Positions 42,320 through 50,141 of a DNA stretch of 56,862 nucleotides are shown here, piece by piece. The position numbers were made by a program, and so were the translations under genes. The stretch is taken from contig JAJFFE010000181.1 of assembly GCA_021776775.1 (NCBI GenBank), positions 1 to 56,862 of the forward strand, in the 5' to 3' direction. The notes below the pieces were generated by a model. It searched no databases and was not told the DNA's origin. It was given only the letters and a program-made list of their open reading frames with translations. Position 1 is the stretch's first letter, and each line of letters begins with the position of its first letter. The stretch is from Planctomycetota bacterium. GTDB taxonomy: Bacteria > Planctomycetota > UBA8108 > UBA1146 > JAJFFE01.

Positions 42320-42359
42320 ATTAGGAATCCGATGCTCTATCCAGCTGAGCTACGGGGAC
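42320..42359 (-). pseudogene. 5' half of a split tRNA-Arg(CCU) gene
   Basis: On the minus strand it reads acceptor GTCCCCG, D-arm AGCTCAGCTGGATAGAGCA, anticodon 5' stem TCGGA and loop TTCCTAAT, then continues into GTGAGGG, which cannot pair with the stem. The missing 3' half is found at 38303-38344. Its acceptor strand pairs with CGGGGAT of that half, including the same G-U first pair seen in the intact tRNA. Confidence 0.85.
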
Positions 42360-42490
42360 ATGGTCATCAGTTGATAGTGGAGATCATGCTAGTCGAACCG
42401 CAGAAGGTTTCAATCGGAGTTCGTTGCGGATGCCTGGACCGATGAGTCAGGGAGACGAGGGCGGGTTGCGGCTCGCCCCCTCGGCATCCC

Positions 42491-42973
42491 TCAATCGCTC
42501 GCGAGACTCAGCGCAAGGCACACCGCCGACAAGAGCGACGCTAGCGTGCGGACGTGGTTCCACCGAGTCCAGCGCATGAGATATTCGTCCCACAGGGCGG
42601 CACTCGAGGGCGCGTCTGCGGTTGTGGAGGCGAGCTGGTTGTTGAGCGGTACATTGCGCGCGATCGTCACGAGGACGCAACCCACGCAGTAGAATGCAGC
42701 GCCGACGAACACGAAGATTTCCGCCGATCCAATGGTGCTTCCGGCGACCATTGCCGCTGAGACTAGGCAGGCGACTCCGGTCCCGAAGAAGAGGCCGAGG
42801 AATCCTGGATTGATCACGGTTCGGTTGATCGCCTGCATCGCGGCGATTCCTTGCTCCTTCGGGAGTTGTGCGAGGGCGCGCATGACGAAGGATGAAAACG
42901 CGAAGAAGATGCCGGCTACGAGGCCGGAGCCCAACGATCCCGCTACGACGAGGATCTCAGTGAGTCCGTGCAT
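42491..42973 (-). CDS. DUF1772 (anthrone-oxygenase-like) membrane protein
   Basis: The 160-residue protein has four hydrophobic helices: VVAGSLGSGLVAGIFFAFSS, FLGLFFGTGVACLVSAAMV, IFVFVGAAFYCVGCVLVTI, and a C-terminal one at LASLLSAVCLALSLA. The first helix with GIFFAFSSFVMRAL, the NVPLNNQL loop and W-x-R-WNHVRTLAS before the last helix are diagnostic of DUF1772. I start at ATG 42973 (GAGG site 8 bases before) rather than at 42985 or the far upstream start. The function of bacterial members is unclear. Confidence 0.85.
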   Translation of the reverse strand: MHGLTEILVVAGSLGSGLVAGIFFAFSSFVMRALAQLPKEQGIAAMQAINRTVINPGFLGLFFGTGVACLVSAAMVAGSTIGSAEIFVFVGAAFYCVGCVLVTIARNVPLNNQLASTTADAPSSAALWDEYLMRWTRWNHVRTLASLLSAVCLALSLASD

Positions 42974-43435
42974 GAGCGACCTCATCCCAAACGCCGGTCG
43001 TTGCGGTCTCGCGGGCGTGCGTCGTGAACTGTCGCGGTGGGCGGACGAGCGCTTGGTCCACGCCGTTGGCAATTGACGAGTTGCGACCGTCCAGAGTGTT
43101 CGTGAGCAAGTACATGACGAGCGATACGAACTCTGGCGCTAAGTCGTACTGGCGTTGTGACGGCATGGGTCTCCTTCAGGTCCGGGCTCGAGCGCGTGTC
43201 TTGGCCAAGTTTCTTCCTGACGAGAATATCATGCCAGCTCGACCTGCGACGACGAACTATGGCAGTGTGTCCGTTGCCTATTGCAGAAAAGAAGGAGCAA
43301 CGCAGAGATTCGCGGGAAGCGCAGCCTGCGCGGCCTCGCTTCATGAATAGCCATCCCACCGTCAATCGACGTTTCGCGATCTAGTCCAAGTCGGTATCGT
43401 GCACCCGGCGGTAGTTCTGAACCTTGGAGGAAACG
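42974..43435. other. Intergenic region with one copy of the 60-bp repeat
   Basis: A minus-strand frame upstream of the DUF1772 gene encodes PEFVSLVMYLLTNTLDGRNSS, which has a protein-like look (possibly the end of a short-chain dehydrogenase), but it is too short to call. The 60-bp repeat is at 43289-43348. A strong ribosome site (GGAGGAAACG) belongs to the next gene. Confidence 0.4.
43289..43348 (+). repeat. 60-bp dispersed repeat, copy C
   Basis: This copy differs from copy B at one base (C in place of T in the distal stem arm, GGCCTC). It lies in the same plus orientation as the others, 88 bases before the next gene. Confidence 0.9.
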
Positions 43436-44242
43436 ATGCCGATCAAAGAAGAGATGCAGCAAGAGGGGGAGTTTCTCTTTCGTCGGCGAAGTCTCTTGCC
43501 GGTCTACTTCCTGCCGTTCATCGCGATCGCGATCTTCATGGATTCGGTCGTCTTTGCTGACAAGGCCGCTTACGCGGTTTGGTTTCGATCGGTCGGTTTT
43601 GCGATTGCCTGTTTGGGACTGTTGGTTCGCGCGTTGTCGGTGGGGCCGGCGCCAAAGGGTACCTCGGGGCGTAGTACCAAATACGCCAAGGCGGTCGAGC
43701 TCAACACCGACGGTATGTATTCGCTCTGTCGGCACCCGATCTATCTGGGCAACTATTTCTGCTTCTTGGGAGCGTGGGTGGCCAGCGGCGACTGGCGATA
43801 CGCCGCTCTCTTCACGACGATCTACTGGCTGTACTACGAGCGCATCATGATCTACGAAGAGGAGTTCCTCCGCGGTGAGTTTGGCGACGCCTACTTGCAG
43901 TGGTCCAAGACAACGCCTGCATTCGTGCCAAGACTCTCGCAGTGGCAGAAGTCGACCCGAACGTTCTCGTGGCGCATGCTGTTTCGACGCGAGCCTGCCG
44001 CATGGTTCGGGGTGGTGGTGGGGTTCGTCGTCGTGCAGGCGGTCATCGGAATCGATTCCACGGAGGGATTGCGCGTCGAGCTATACGAGATCGTGGCGAT
44101 GTCCGTGACCGGGTTGCTCTACTTGATCGCGCGCTTCCTGCGAAAGTCGACGAGCCGTCTCGATATGGCTGACCACGATGCACTGCGAGAGAATGCACTC
44201 CGAGGCGAAACAGTACGCGGAGACGCCGAATCGGCCAGCTGA
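43436..44242 (+). CDS. Isoprenylcysteine-methyltransferase-like membrane protein
   Basis: The 268-residue protein has about five membrane helices. The core motif NTDGMYSLCRHPIYLGNYF with the following IYWLYYERIMIYEEEFLRGEFG is the SAM-binding signature of the ICMT/PEMT family (R-H-P-x-Y and the E-E pair). A second cluster of helices (WFGVVVGFVVVQAVIG, YEIVAMSVTGLLYLI) follows. It would methylate a lipid or a membrane-linked thiol or carboxylate. The gene ends 6 bases before a convergent 2OG-oxygenase gene. ATG 43436 follows GGAGGAAACG. Confidence 0.85.
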   Translation: MPIKEEMQQEGEFLFRRRSLLPVYFLPFIAIAIFMDSVVFADKAAYAVWFRSVGFAIACLGLLVRALSVGPAPKGTSGRSTKYAKAVELNTDGMYSLCRHPIYLGNYFCFLGAWVASGDWRYAALFTTIYWLYYERIMIYEEEFLRGEFGDAYLQWSKTTPAFVPRLSQWQKSTRTFSWRMLFRREPAAWFGVVVGFVVVQAVIGIDSTEGLRVELYEIVAMSVTGLLYLIARFLRKSTSRLDMADHDALRENALRGETVRGDAESAS

Positions 44243-44247
44243 GCGCA

Positions 44248-45084
44248 TTACGCGCGGTTAGCGTTCGGGCGCCACGCGTCTCGCGTGTATCGCTTGGAGA
44301 GTGCGATCCCCATGAACCGTCGCGACGGAGCCCCTTCGTCCATCGACGACACCGCGTGGAACGAGTCGTCGGTGTTGAGCATGATGACTCCGCTGTTCGC
44401 GAGGCACGGTAGTGTGACCACCGGTTCTACCAACTCTTCGGGGATGCGCTTGCGGTTGACGTTCGCGAACGACGCTTCGGGACGCGGTCGGTAGAGTTGT
44501 AGCTCCCCGCCGCACTGCTCGAGGTCATCGAAGTAGACCAGCATGAGAACGACTTGGTGGGCGCGATCGCGGTGAATTTGCTTCCCGTATCCGATTCCTG
44601 CGTGAGACACCGTGAGTTGCAGGTAAAGCTCGTCCCGACCAAACGCTTCGTTCAACCACCGTCGAGCCGGACTGAGCTCGAGACCGCGTTTCACGTAGTA
44701 GTACGCGTTTGACAAGCTGCGCTTACGGGTTCGGTACGGAGGAGCGCTTCGCGTCGAGAATCGATAGTTGTCACGGTCGACTAGCGCCCCACGATTCTTC
44801 AGGTCGTCGGCAAACAAGCTGAGGCAGTGGTCCGCGAACGCCTTCGTGTTGATTTGATCGACGAAGTGCGACCACGCCGGCGACTCACGAAGGAACTCGT
44901 CGAACTCAGGCATGCCGAGCCGCAAGCTGCCGTGGGCGTCATGCTTCGAGTTGAAGTATTTCGAGGTCGGGAACTCGACCTCCAGCGCTTCAAAAACGTC
45001 CTGAGGGAGTGCGTTCATGCACTGGCCGTATGGGAATGGGCTCGTCACAGGATCAACACGACTGAAAAGCATGGGCGTCCTCAT
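44248..45084 (-). CDS. 2-oxoglutarate/Fe(II) dioxygenase (prolyl-4-hydroxylase-like)
   Basis: The 278-residue enzyme has the double-stranded beta-helix residues of the 2OG-FeII_Oxy_3 family: Fe ligands H-x-D in IHRDRAHQVVLMLVYF near residue 170, GGELQLYRP, a distal histidine in DDSFHAVSSM near 245, and an arginine for 2-oxoglutarate in SRRFMGIALS. It would hydroxylate a protein or small molecule in the cytoplasm. A second start at 45072 is better placed after GAGGA. It is the last gene of a minus-strand cluster with two glycosyltransferases, so a role in modifying a sugar or its carrier is possible. Confidence 0.85.
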   Translation of the reverse strand: MRTPMLFSRVDPVTSPFPYGQCMNALPQDVFEALEVEFPTSKYFNSKHDAHGSLRLGMPEFDEFLRESPAWSHFVDQINTKAFADHCLSLFADDLKNRGALVDRDNYRFSTRSAPPYRTRKRSLSNAYYYVKRGLELSPARRWLNEAFGRDELYLQLTVSHAGIGYGKQIHRDRAHQVVLMLVYFDDLEQCGGELQLYRPRPEASFANVNRKRIPEELVEPVVTLPCLANSGVIMLNTDDSFHAVSSMDEGAPSRRFMGIALSKRYTRDAWRPNANRA

Positions 45085-45148
45085 GTCAGCACTGGAGCCT
45101 CGTCGACTGCGCCGAACGTCTCAAATCGGGGCTCCACCGTCAAGCGTG

Positions 45149-46252
45149 TCATCTCTCCAGCACGGATCGATATGCGGCCAACGTGGCGCGCGCAGCTTCC
45201 GGCCACGAGAACTCGGCGACGCGATATCGGCCGCGCTTGATGAGTTGCTCGCGGGACTTTGGGTTGTCACACAGTTCGTCGATCGCCGCGGTGCAGCCGT
45301 CGATGTCTCCGACCGGGAACTGCAGCGCGGCCGTTTCATCGCCAGAGCCGGCGACCTCTCGAAACGCCGGAATGTCACTGGTGGCCAGCGGGCAGCCGGT
45401 GACCATCGCCTCGAGTAGCGGCAAACCGAACCCTTCGTACTCGCTAGGAAAGACGCAACATCGTGCGGCGTGGTACAGCGCGACGAGTTGCGTGTGTTGC
45501 ACGTGGCCGACGAGGTGAACCCGTGCCGGGCGAGACAGCTTCGACCGCGACTCGACCAACAGCGGTGACTCGGCGCCATGGCCCCCGACCAACACCAAGT
45601 CGAACTCTTCGCTGGCGTGCGACCGTTGCCACGCGTCGATCAGCAGGTCGCCGCGCTTGCGATTCGGCGCTTGTCCGGAGCCCAAGATGAACGGTCGGTC
45701 GATCCCCAGCGGGCGCAGCAGTGCCGCCGGATCGACGTTCGGCGGGCTAAACTGCTGGGCGTCGATCCCGTGGTGCACCGCGAACACCCGACTGGGTTCA
45801 ATTCCGAAGAACTCGATGACTCGACCTCGCGTGAACTCGGACGGGGTCACTACGCCGCTCGCCACGCCGACGCTTGCCGCCAACTTGGCCGCCCGCTGCT
45901 CCGCGCGCGAGCGGTGCACCAACTCCGGCCGGTCGATCGTGTGGATGTCGTGCACGGAGACGACGGTGCTAAACGAGACGGGGCGGGTCGGCAGCCAGGC
46001 ACCGAACGAATGAAGCAGATCGATGCGGCCGAGCAGCAGTCGGTACGGCATCACCAACGGGCGCAAGCGGCGACGTTCGCGGCGAGCAAGCGCACTGTGC
46101 TTACGGCTCGACCAGCGGTGGGGCCGCACTCCCAGTACCACGTTGTCCGGGCCGAGCTCGCGCTGCAGTTCGGGCGTCAAGCTCTCGACGTATCGGGCGA
46201 TACCCGTGGGACGTCGCTTCAACGCAGAGCTGATGTTTAGCGCGACGCGCAT
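45149..46252 (-). CDS. GT4 family glycosyltransferase
   Basis: The 367-residue GT-B enzyme starts with MRVALNISSALKRRPTGIAR, typical of mannosyltransferase-like GT4 proteins (N-terminal G-I-x-R motif). The donor domain shows FILGSGQAPNRKRGDLLIDAW near residue 192, HLVGHVQHTQLVALYHAA near 240, and the E-x7-E region PSEYEGFGLPLLEAMVTGCP near 272. It overlaps the stop of the membrane glycosyltransferase gene by 16 bases, showing an operon. Confidence 0.9.
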   Translation of the reverse strand: MRVALNISSALKRRPTGIARYVESLTPELQRELGPDNVVLGVRPHRWSSRKHSALARRERRRLRPLVMPYRLLLGRIDLLHSFGAWLPTRPVSFSTVVSVHDIHTIDRPELVHRSRAEQRAAKLAASVGVASGVVTPSEFTRGRVIEFFGIEPSRVFAVHHGIDAQQFSPPNVDPAALLRPLGIDRPFILGSGQAPNRKRGDLLIDAWQRSHASEEFDLVLVGGHGAESPLLVESRSKLSRPARVHLVGHVQHTQLVALYHAARCCVFPSEYEGFGLPLLEAMVTGCPLATSDIPAFREVAGSGDETAALQFPVGDIDGCTAAIDELCDNPKSREQLIKRGRYRVAEFSWPEAARATLAAYRSVLER

Positions 46253-47385
46253 GGAAGACCTGCGGAACGTTCTCGACTGGAGGGGGTCGTGGTGACCTGG
46301 GCAACGAACAGAATGGCGACGCCTGCAACTACCGTGTACTGAGCCACGAACAACTCAGCCCACCATACCGGGAACAGAAGATACTGAGCGACCATGTTTA
46401 CTGTGATGGCGACCGAAATTGCGGCGATACGCGGTGATCGTCGTCGCGCGAAGACCGCGAGGCCAATCGCAAGCCCGGTGTAGAGCAGCGCCTGCTCGTG
46501 CCCTTGGCTGTGTAATCCCCGGGAGAGTTGATCGACGTATGCGTCCCAACTTACCGTTACCTGTAGGGTCGCGGGGTGGGTCAGCGGTTCGACGAAGGTG
46601 TGAAAAAAGAGCGTGCTCCAACCGTAGAATCCGGAGACCTTCTGGATCGTCACGAAGAGCACCATTGCGGCCACGGTGGCGACGACATGGCCGAGTCTTC
46701 GCCGCGCGTTCGGCTCCGTGAGCGCAAGCGCGACGACCAGCGGTACGGCCAAGATCAACATGTCGGGGCGCGCTGCGGTCGCAAGCGCCAATAGCGTCAA
46801 GCCCGCTGCGGCGTGCAGCCGCGCCGGCGCTTGCGCCAGGGCAAGTCCCGCGACGATCAGCAGCGCGGCCAACGCATCGGGCGATGGTGATCGAGCTCCG
46901 TCGCCGACGGGGGCCGCGGCGAAGACTAGGAGCGCGCCCAACGCCGCGAGCGGAGCCGAGCAGTGGCGTCGGAGCCACAAGAACAACGCGTACGCCGTCA
47001 AGGCGGCGGCGAAGCACGAAACCCAAATCGTCGACCAGGCGGAACCCAAGACGCCGAGGCGAACTGCGAGAGCGACGGTTAGGTTGTAAAGCGGGCGAGT
47101 CCGATAAAACGGCAGTTGTTGCGCGAAGCTGTGCGGGTCTTCGTAAACTGCTGTGCGAAACGGATCGCCGCTCCGTAAGGTGAGGTTAACTCGACTCGCC
47201 GTGAGTTCGCGGTCGATGTCGCGGTACGTCCAACGATGAGCCGAAGCGACGTCGTAGCCGGACAGTTCATACGCGCAGCCGAAGGTCCCGATGAGATCCC
47301 AGTTCCAACGCGGCTGGCTGAGCGATGCGTATAGAGTGACGTACACCGCAAAAACCAATACGGAGATAGAGAGCAACCCGCTCAC
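46237..47385 (-). CDS. Polytopic membrane protein, probable lipid-linked glycosyltransferase
   Basis: The 382-residue protein has about nine hydrophobic helices. After the first helix, the loop WNWDLIGTFGCAYELSG carries an acidic residue where GT-C enzymes hold the catalytic aspartate, and the long first loop resembles that of polyprenyl-phosphate-sugar transferases. No clear family is recognised. It is the first gene of the operon with the GT4 and the 2OG-oxygenase. The GTG start at 47385 has no strong ribosome site. Confidence 0.65.
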   Translation of the reverse strand: MSGLLSISVLVFAVYVTLYASLSQPRWNWDLIGTFGCAYELSGYDVASAHRWTYRDIDRELTASRVNLTLRSGDPFRTAVYEDPHSFAQQLPFYRTRPLYNLTVALAVRLGVLGSAWSTIWVSCFAAALTAYALFLWLRRHCSAPLAALGALLVFAAAPVGDGARSPSPDALAALLIVAGLALAQAPARLHAAAGLTLLALATAARPDMLILAVPLVVALALTEPNARRRLGHVVATVAAMVLFVTIQKVSGFYGWSTLFFHTFVEPLTHPATLQVTVSWDAYVDQLSRGLHSQGHEQALLYTGLAIGLAVFARRRSPRIAAISVAITVNMVAQYLLFPVWWAELFVAQYTVVAGVAILFVAQVTTTPSSRERSAGLPCASR

Positions 47386-47818
47386 GTGCTGAAAGTCGAC
47401 CGGCTCTCGTTCTCTGATGTTTACGCCTGTCGTAAGAAGCGATCACTTCGTGACGCGGACAATTCCCACTAAAGCCCAGACCCCGGATCGTTGTCAACCG
47501 TCGGTGGGGCGAGGTCGACCGGCGTCATCGGTTGCACCAGTCGTCTCCTATTGTTACGGTGCCGCTCCCTCCACGTGTGCCCTCCCGCACTCGACCCTTG
47601 CGTCAGCCGACTCCAAAACACGGCGACTTTAGAACACGGCGACTTTAGAAATACATCGCATCCGGTGCGCTGGCTCTCACGCATTCGCGGCGTGGCCATG
47701 ACCGTCCCTGGACGTTGATCGGTTCGCCTCGTTTCAAAGAGCGAGTCCTTTGCCGTCCACCGAGTGGGCGGTCGGCCCGTGGCTGACGGTTGCTTGATGT
47801 GAACAGCAGGAGGCTTCA
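47386..47818. other. Divergent intergenic region
   Basis: This region separates the minus-strand glycosyltransferase operon from the plus-strand 47819 gene and should hold promoters for both. The only clear structure is the 16-bp tandem repeat at 47617-47648. Confidence 0.45.
47617..47648. repeat. 16-bp tandem repeat, two copies
   Basis: AACACGGCGACTTTAG at 47617-47632 is repeated exactly at 47633-47648. It lies about 170 bases before the 47819 gene. It could be a binding site or a recent slippage. Confidence 0.7.
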
Positions 47819-49816
47819 ATGCGCCACGTCTTCGTCGTGTTGCTGTGTCTCGGTGTGGTCGCTTCAGGGTACGCCCTTTGGCCCTCGCCGCTCGAGTCCG
47901 ACCGGGGCTCGGCGAGACAGCTCGGGGAGCGGGACCATCGTGATCGCGCGGTCGCCGACACTAGCTCCGACAACAGCGCTTCAGCGATGCCCGGGCCAGG
48001 GTCGCCCCCGGCGGCGGATCACGCTCACGAAGACGTCCCGTCGGAAGAGACCCTCGCTGCGGAACCCGACTCCGCCACGAACTCCGTGCTTCGAATCGTG
48101 ATTGCCGAATTTGCGCGAGGGCAGACGACACACGTGCAGTTACAGCTCGACGGGCCGGATGGTCAGGCTTGGCACACCGGCGCCGTTGTCGATGGCGTGT
48201 TCGAAGTGTCACCCCTGGCGCCCGGCGCCTATCGGGTGATGCTCGGCAGCGTCCCCTACATGCCGATCGAGACGGAGGTCGAACTCATCGACGACGAGGC
48301 GACCGAGCTGTCGTACCCAGTAGAGTTCGACGAAGAATTCGTCACGGTGGAGGTTCGTTCCGAGGGGCGACCGGTCGCTGGAGCGCGCGTGTTGCGTGGT
48401 GTTTCGTTGTCGCTCTTGTTCACCGATGAAGTCGGACACACGGACGACGCGGGTACCTTGCCGGTCCTCGGCCTCCGCCACGCGAACGTCGATATTCGCG
48501 TCGAGGCGGACGGCCATTCGCCGCGCTGGTTGAAGAACGCGTCGCACCGCGTGGTCGGATCCGTGCTCGCGGTTTCGTTGTCGAATTCGTCGGGGGTGCT
48601 CGCTCGAGTGACCGACATCGAGGGTGAACCCGTTCCCGAGGTGCGCGTCTGGATCGAAGCGACCGGACTCATGGATCCGTTCATGCTCGAAACGTCGGCG
48701 ATCACCGATGCCGCCGGGGAGGTGCAGTTCTCTGATTTGGCCCCGACGTTTTACCGCGCGCACTTCGAGCGCGATCAGAAGACGCTCGGGACGCGAGAGT
48801 TCGAAGCCGAGTCGGGGCAGCAAGCCGAAGTCGAGTTTGTGATCCGTCGTTCGCTGCGCTTGACCGGCAGCATGAGCGTGAACGGACGCCTCGTCACTCG
48901 CGGTGTTCTCACGCTGTCCGGTCCGGCCGGGGGGCAGATGATATCCCTAGCGTCGGACGGGAGCTTTGCGGCGGATGTGCTCGAAGGGGAGTACAGCGTC
49001 AGCTTCCAGAGCGGCGGCAAGGGGTGGACGCGGGTCGAACTCGGGAAGCGGTCAATTCATGGCGACGACATTTGGCGGCTCGATTACTCGGGGTTCGACG
49101 TGACCGTGGTCGAGGCACGGCCGGCCGCGGTCGAGTTCCAAGAGCATTCGATTCAGCTTGTGTCGGCTCGTACCCAAGAGGTGGCTGCTCATGCGAAGGT
49201 CAAAGACGACAGCCCCGTCACGTTCGTCGGTGTCCCCGCCGGCATATACGATTTAAAGGTGCGATACGTCAAACCTCTGCGTGCGTACGCACCACCTCTT
49301 TTAGTGAACGTCGATCGCAACGTCGAGGTTCGCTACGAGTACGGGCCGGTCGACGAAGTGACCGCGGTCGGATTGTCAGTCGCCCCGGGGTCGGAGGCCG
49401 TTCGAATCGAAGCGAACGCTTTGGTCCCCATCACGCTTCTCGGCACCGATCCTCTGCGATTGGCGTGGCCCGTTGGCTCTTCGGGGCGAGGCGTCATCAC
49501 GGCGGACAAGTACGCCCCAATCTTCTTCTCGGTCGATAGCGCAGGGAGGCTCATCCCAGACCCATCGTTCGAACAGCATCCGGGCGGCGTGATCGATCCG
49601 TCGGGTTTCGAAGACGAGTTCACGATCTACCGAGTGACCCCGCTCGACCCTGGGCGCGGCCCTGCGTCGTACTGGTCACAAAAGAGCTTCAACACGTTCT
49701 GGGATCCCGCGCGGGTGCGGGCGGGTCGCTACCGAGTCACCCTTCTGGACGGAGCCGAGACGATCGCCGAGCGTGAGGTGACGGTCGTGGCCGGTGAGTC
49801 GATCAGCGTTCGCTGA
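47819..49816 (+). CDS. Exported protein with carboxypeptidase-regulatory-like domains
   Basis: The 665-residue protein starts with a signal peptide or anchor (RHVFVVLLCLGVVASGYALW), then a charged linker to about residue 75. The rest is beta-rich, with modules such as VQLQLDGPDGQAWHTGAVVD and VFEVSPLAPGAYRVMLG, ARVTDIEGEPVPEVRVWIEA and FSDLAPTFYRAHFERD, typical of CarboxypepD_reg/SpaA-like beta sandwiches (G-x-P-V-x-x-A-x-V and L-x-P-G-x-Y). It belongs to the same family as the genes at 24805 and 54772. ATG 47819 follows AGGAGG. Function unknown; cell-envelope location is likely. Confidence 0.8.
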   Translation: MRHVFVVLLCLGVVASGYALWPSPLESDRGSARQLGERDHRDRAVADTSSDNSASAMPGPGSPPAADHAHEDVPSEETLAAEPDSATNSVLRIVIAEFARGQTTHVQLQLDGPDGQAWHTGAVVDGVFEVSPLAPGAYRVMLGSVPYMPIETEVELIDDEATELSYPVEFDEEFVTVEVRSEGRPVAGARVLRGVSLSLLFTDEVGHTDDAGTLPVLGLRHANVDIRVEADGHSPRWLKNASHRVVGSVLAVSLSNSSGVLARVTDIEGEPVPEVRVWIEATGLMDPFMLETSAITDAAGEVQFSDLAPTFYRAHFERDQKTLGTREFEAESGQQAEVEFVIRRSLRLTGSMSVNGRLVTRGVLTLSGPAGGQMISLASDGSFAADVLEGEYSVSFQSGGKGWTRVELGKRSIHGDDIWRLDYSGFDVTVVEARPAAVEFQEHSIQLVSARTQEVAAHAKVKDDSPVTFVGVPAGIYDLKVRYVKPLRAYAPPLLVNVDRNVEVRYEYGPVDEVTAVGLSVAPGSEAVRIEANALVPITLLGTDPLRLAWPVGSSGRGVITADKYAPIFFSVDSAGRLIPDPSFEQHPGGVIDPSGFEDEFTIYRVTPLDPGRGPASYWSQKSFNTFWDPARVRAGRYRVTLLDGAETIAEREVTVVAGESISVR

Positions 49817-50141
49817 GTTCGTTTCGCTGAGCTGTTTCGCGTTGAAACCGACGCTGCTCGTCAACTCACGCGGCGCTTTGGGCTGAAGTCCATCAGGTCA
49901 TTTCTCGCCAAGTCGCACTCTCAACCAACGCTGATGCCAAGGCCGCCAAGCTGACAAATAGAATGGGAGCACCAGTGGCCGAACCGCACCTCTCCGTTCG
50001 AGCGAGGGTCAACTTTCTTGGCGGCCTTGGCGGTTCTTGGCGGCGTGCCCAACTAGAGACGGCGCTTGAAGTCCAGTCGAAGGTCGTTGATGGCAACGAA
50101 ACTCAACACGCCGGACTACGCCCCGAACTCAACACGCTGGA
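49817..50141. other. Convergent intergenic region with inverted repeat
   Basis: CCAAGGCCGCCAAG at 49937-49950 and CTTGGCGGCCTTGG at 50017-50030 are a perfect 14-base inverted repeat with a 66-base loop. The repeat sits between two converging genes and could be a shared terminator or the end of a small element. No gene is seen. Confidence 0.5.
49937..50030. repeat. 14-bp inverted repeat between convergent genes
   Basis: Arms at 49937-49950 and 50017-50030 are perfectly complementary. Extra partial copies of CTTGGCGG follow the right arm (50033-50042), which suggests repeated sequence growth. Confidence 0.7.

Larger units (their letters stand above)
38345..42327. mobile_element. Putative 4-kb integrative element in a tRNA-Arg gene
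   Basis: The two halves of a tRNA-Arg(CCU) gene flank this segment in the right order and orientation. TTCCTAAT is present at both junctions (38337-38344 and 42320-42327), the size and place expected for the crossover region of a tyrosine recombinase acting at an anticodon loop. Similar short repeats (TTTCCGTCGT; ACAGGACAAC) sit just inside the ends. Content: a 37-residue membrane peptide, a 481-residue unknown protein, an IS integrase fragment, a broken zinc-ribbon/HEAT gene, a zinc-ribbon protein and an intact tRNA-Arg(CCU). No recombinase gene is visible, so the element appears cryptic or depends on a helper. Confidence 0.7.
42142..42490. other. Region with element end and split tRNA
   Basis: It contains arm-like repeats at 42203-42257 and the 5' tRNA half at 42320-42359. 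From 42360 to 42490 a hairpin-like GC-rich segment (CGAGGG 42456-42461 with CCCTCG 42478-42483) could end the DUF1772 gene on the minus strand. Confidence 0.45.

Noticed and set aside
38345..42327. Group I intron in the tRNA-Arg(CCU) anticodon loop
   Set aside because: Such introns are known in some bacteria, but they are a few hundred bases; this insert is about 4 kb, has genes on both strands and its own tRNA.
42957..43166. Possible short-chain-dehydrogenase end (PEFVSLVMYLLTNTLDG)
   Set aside because: The segment is too short, lacks the Rossmann part and is followed by unrelated sequence; similarity may be chance.
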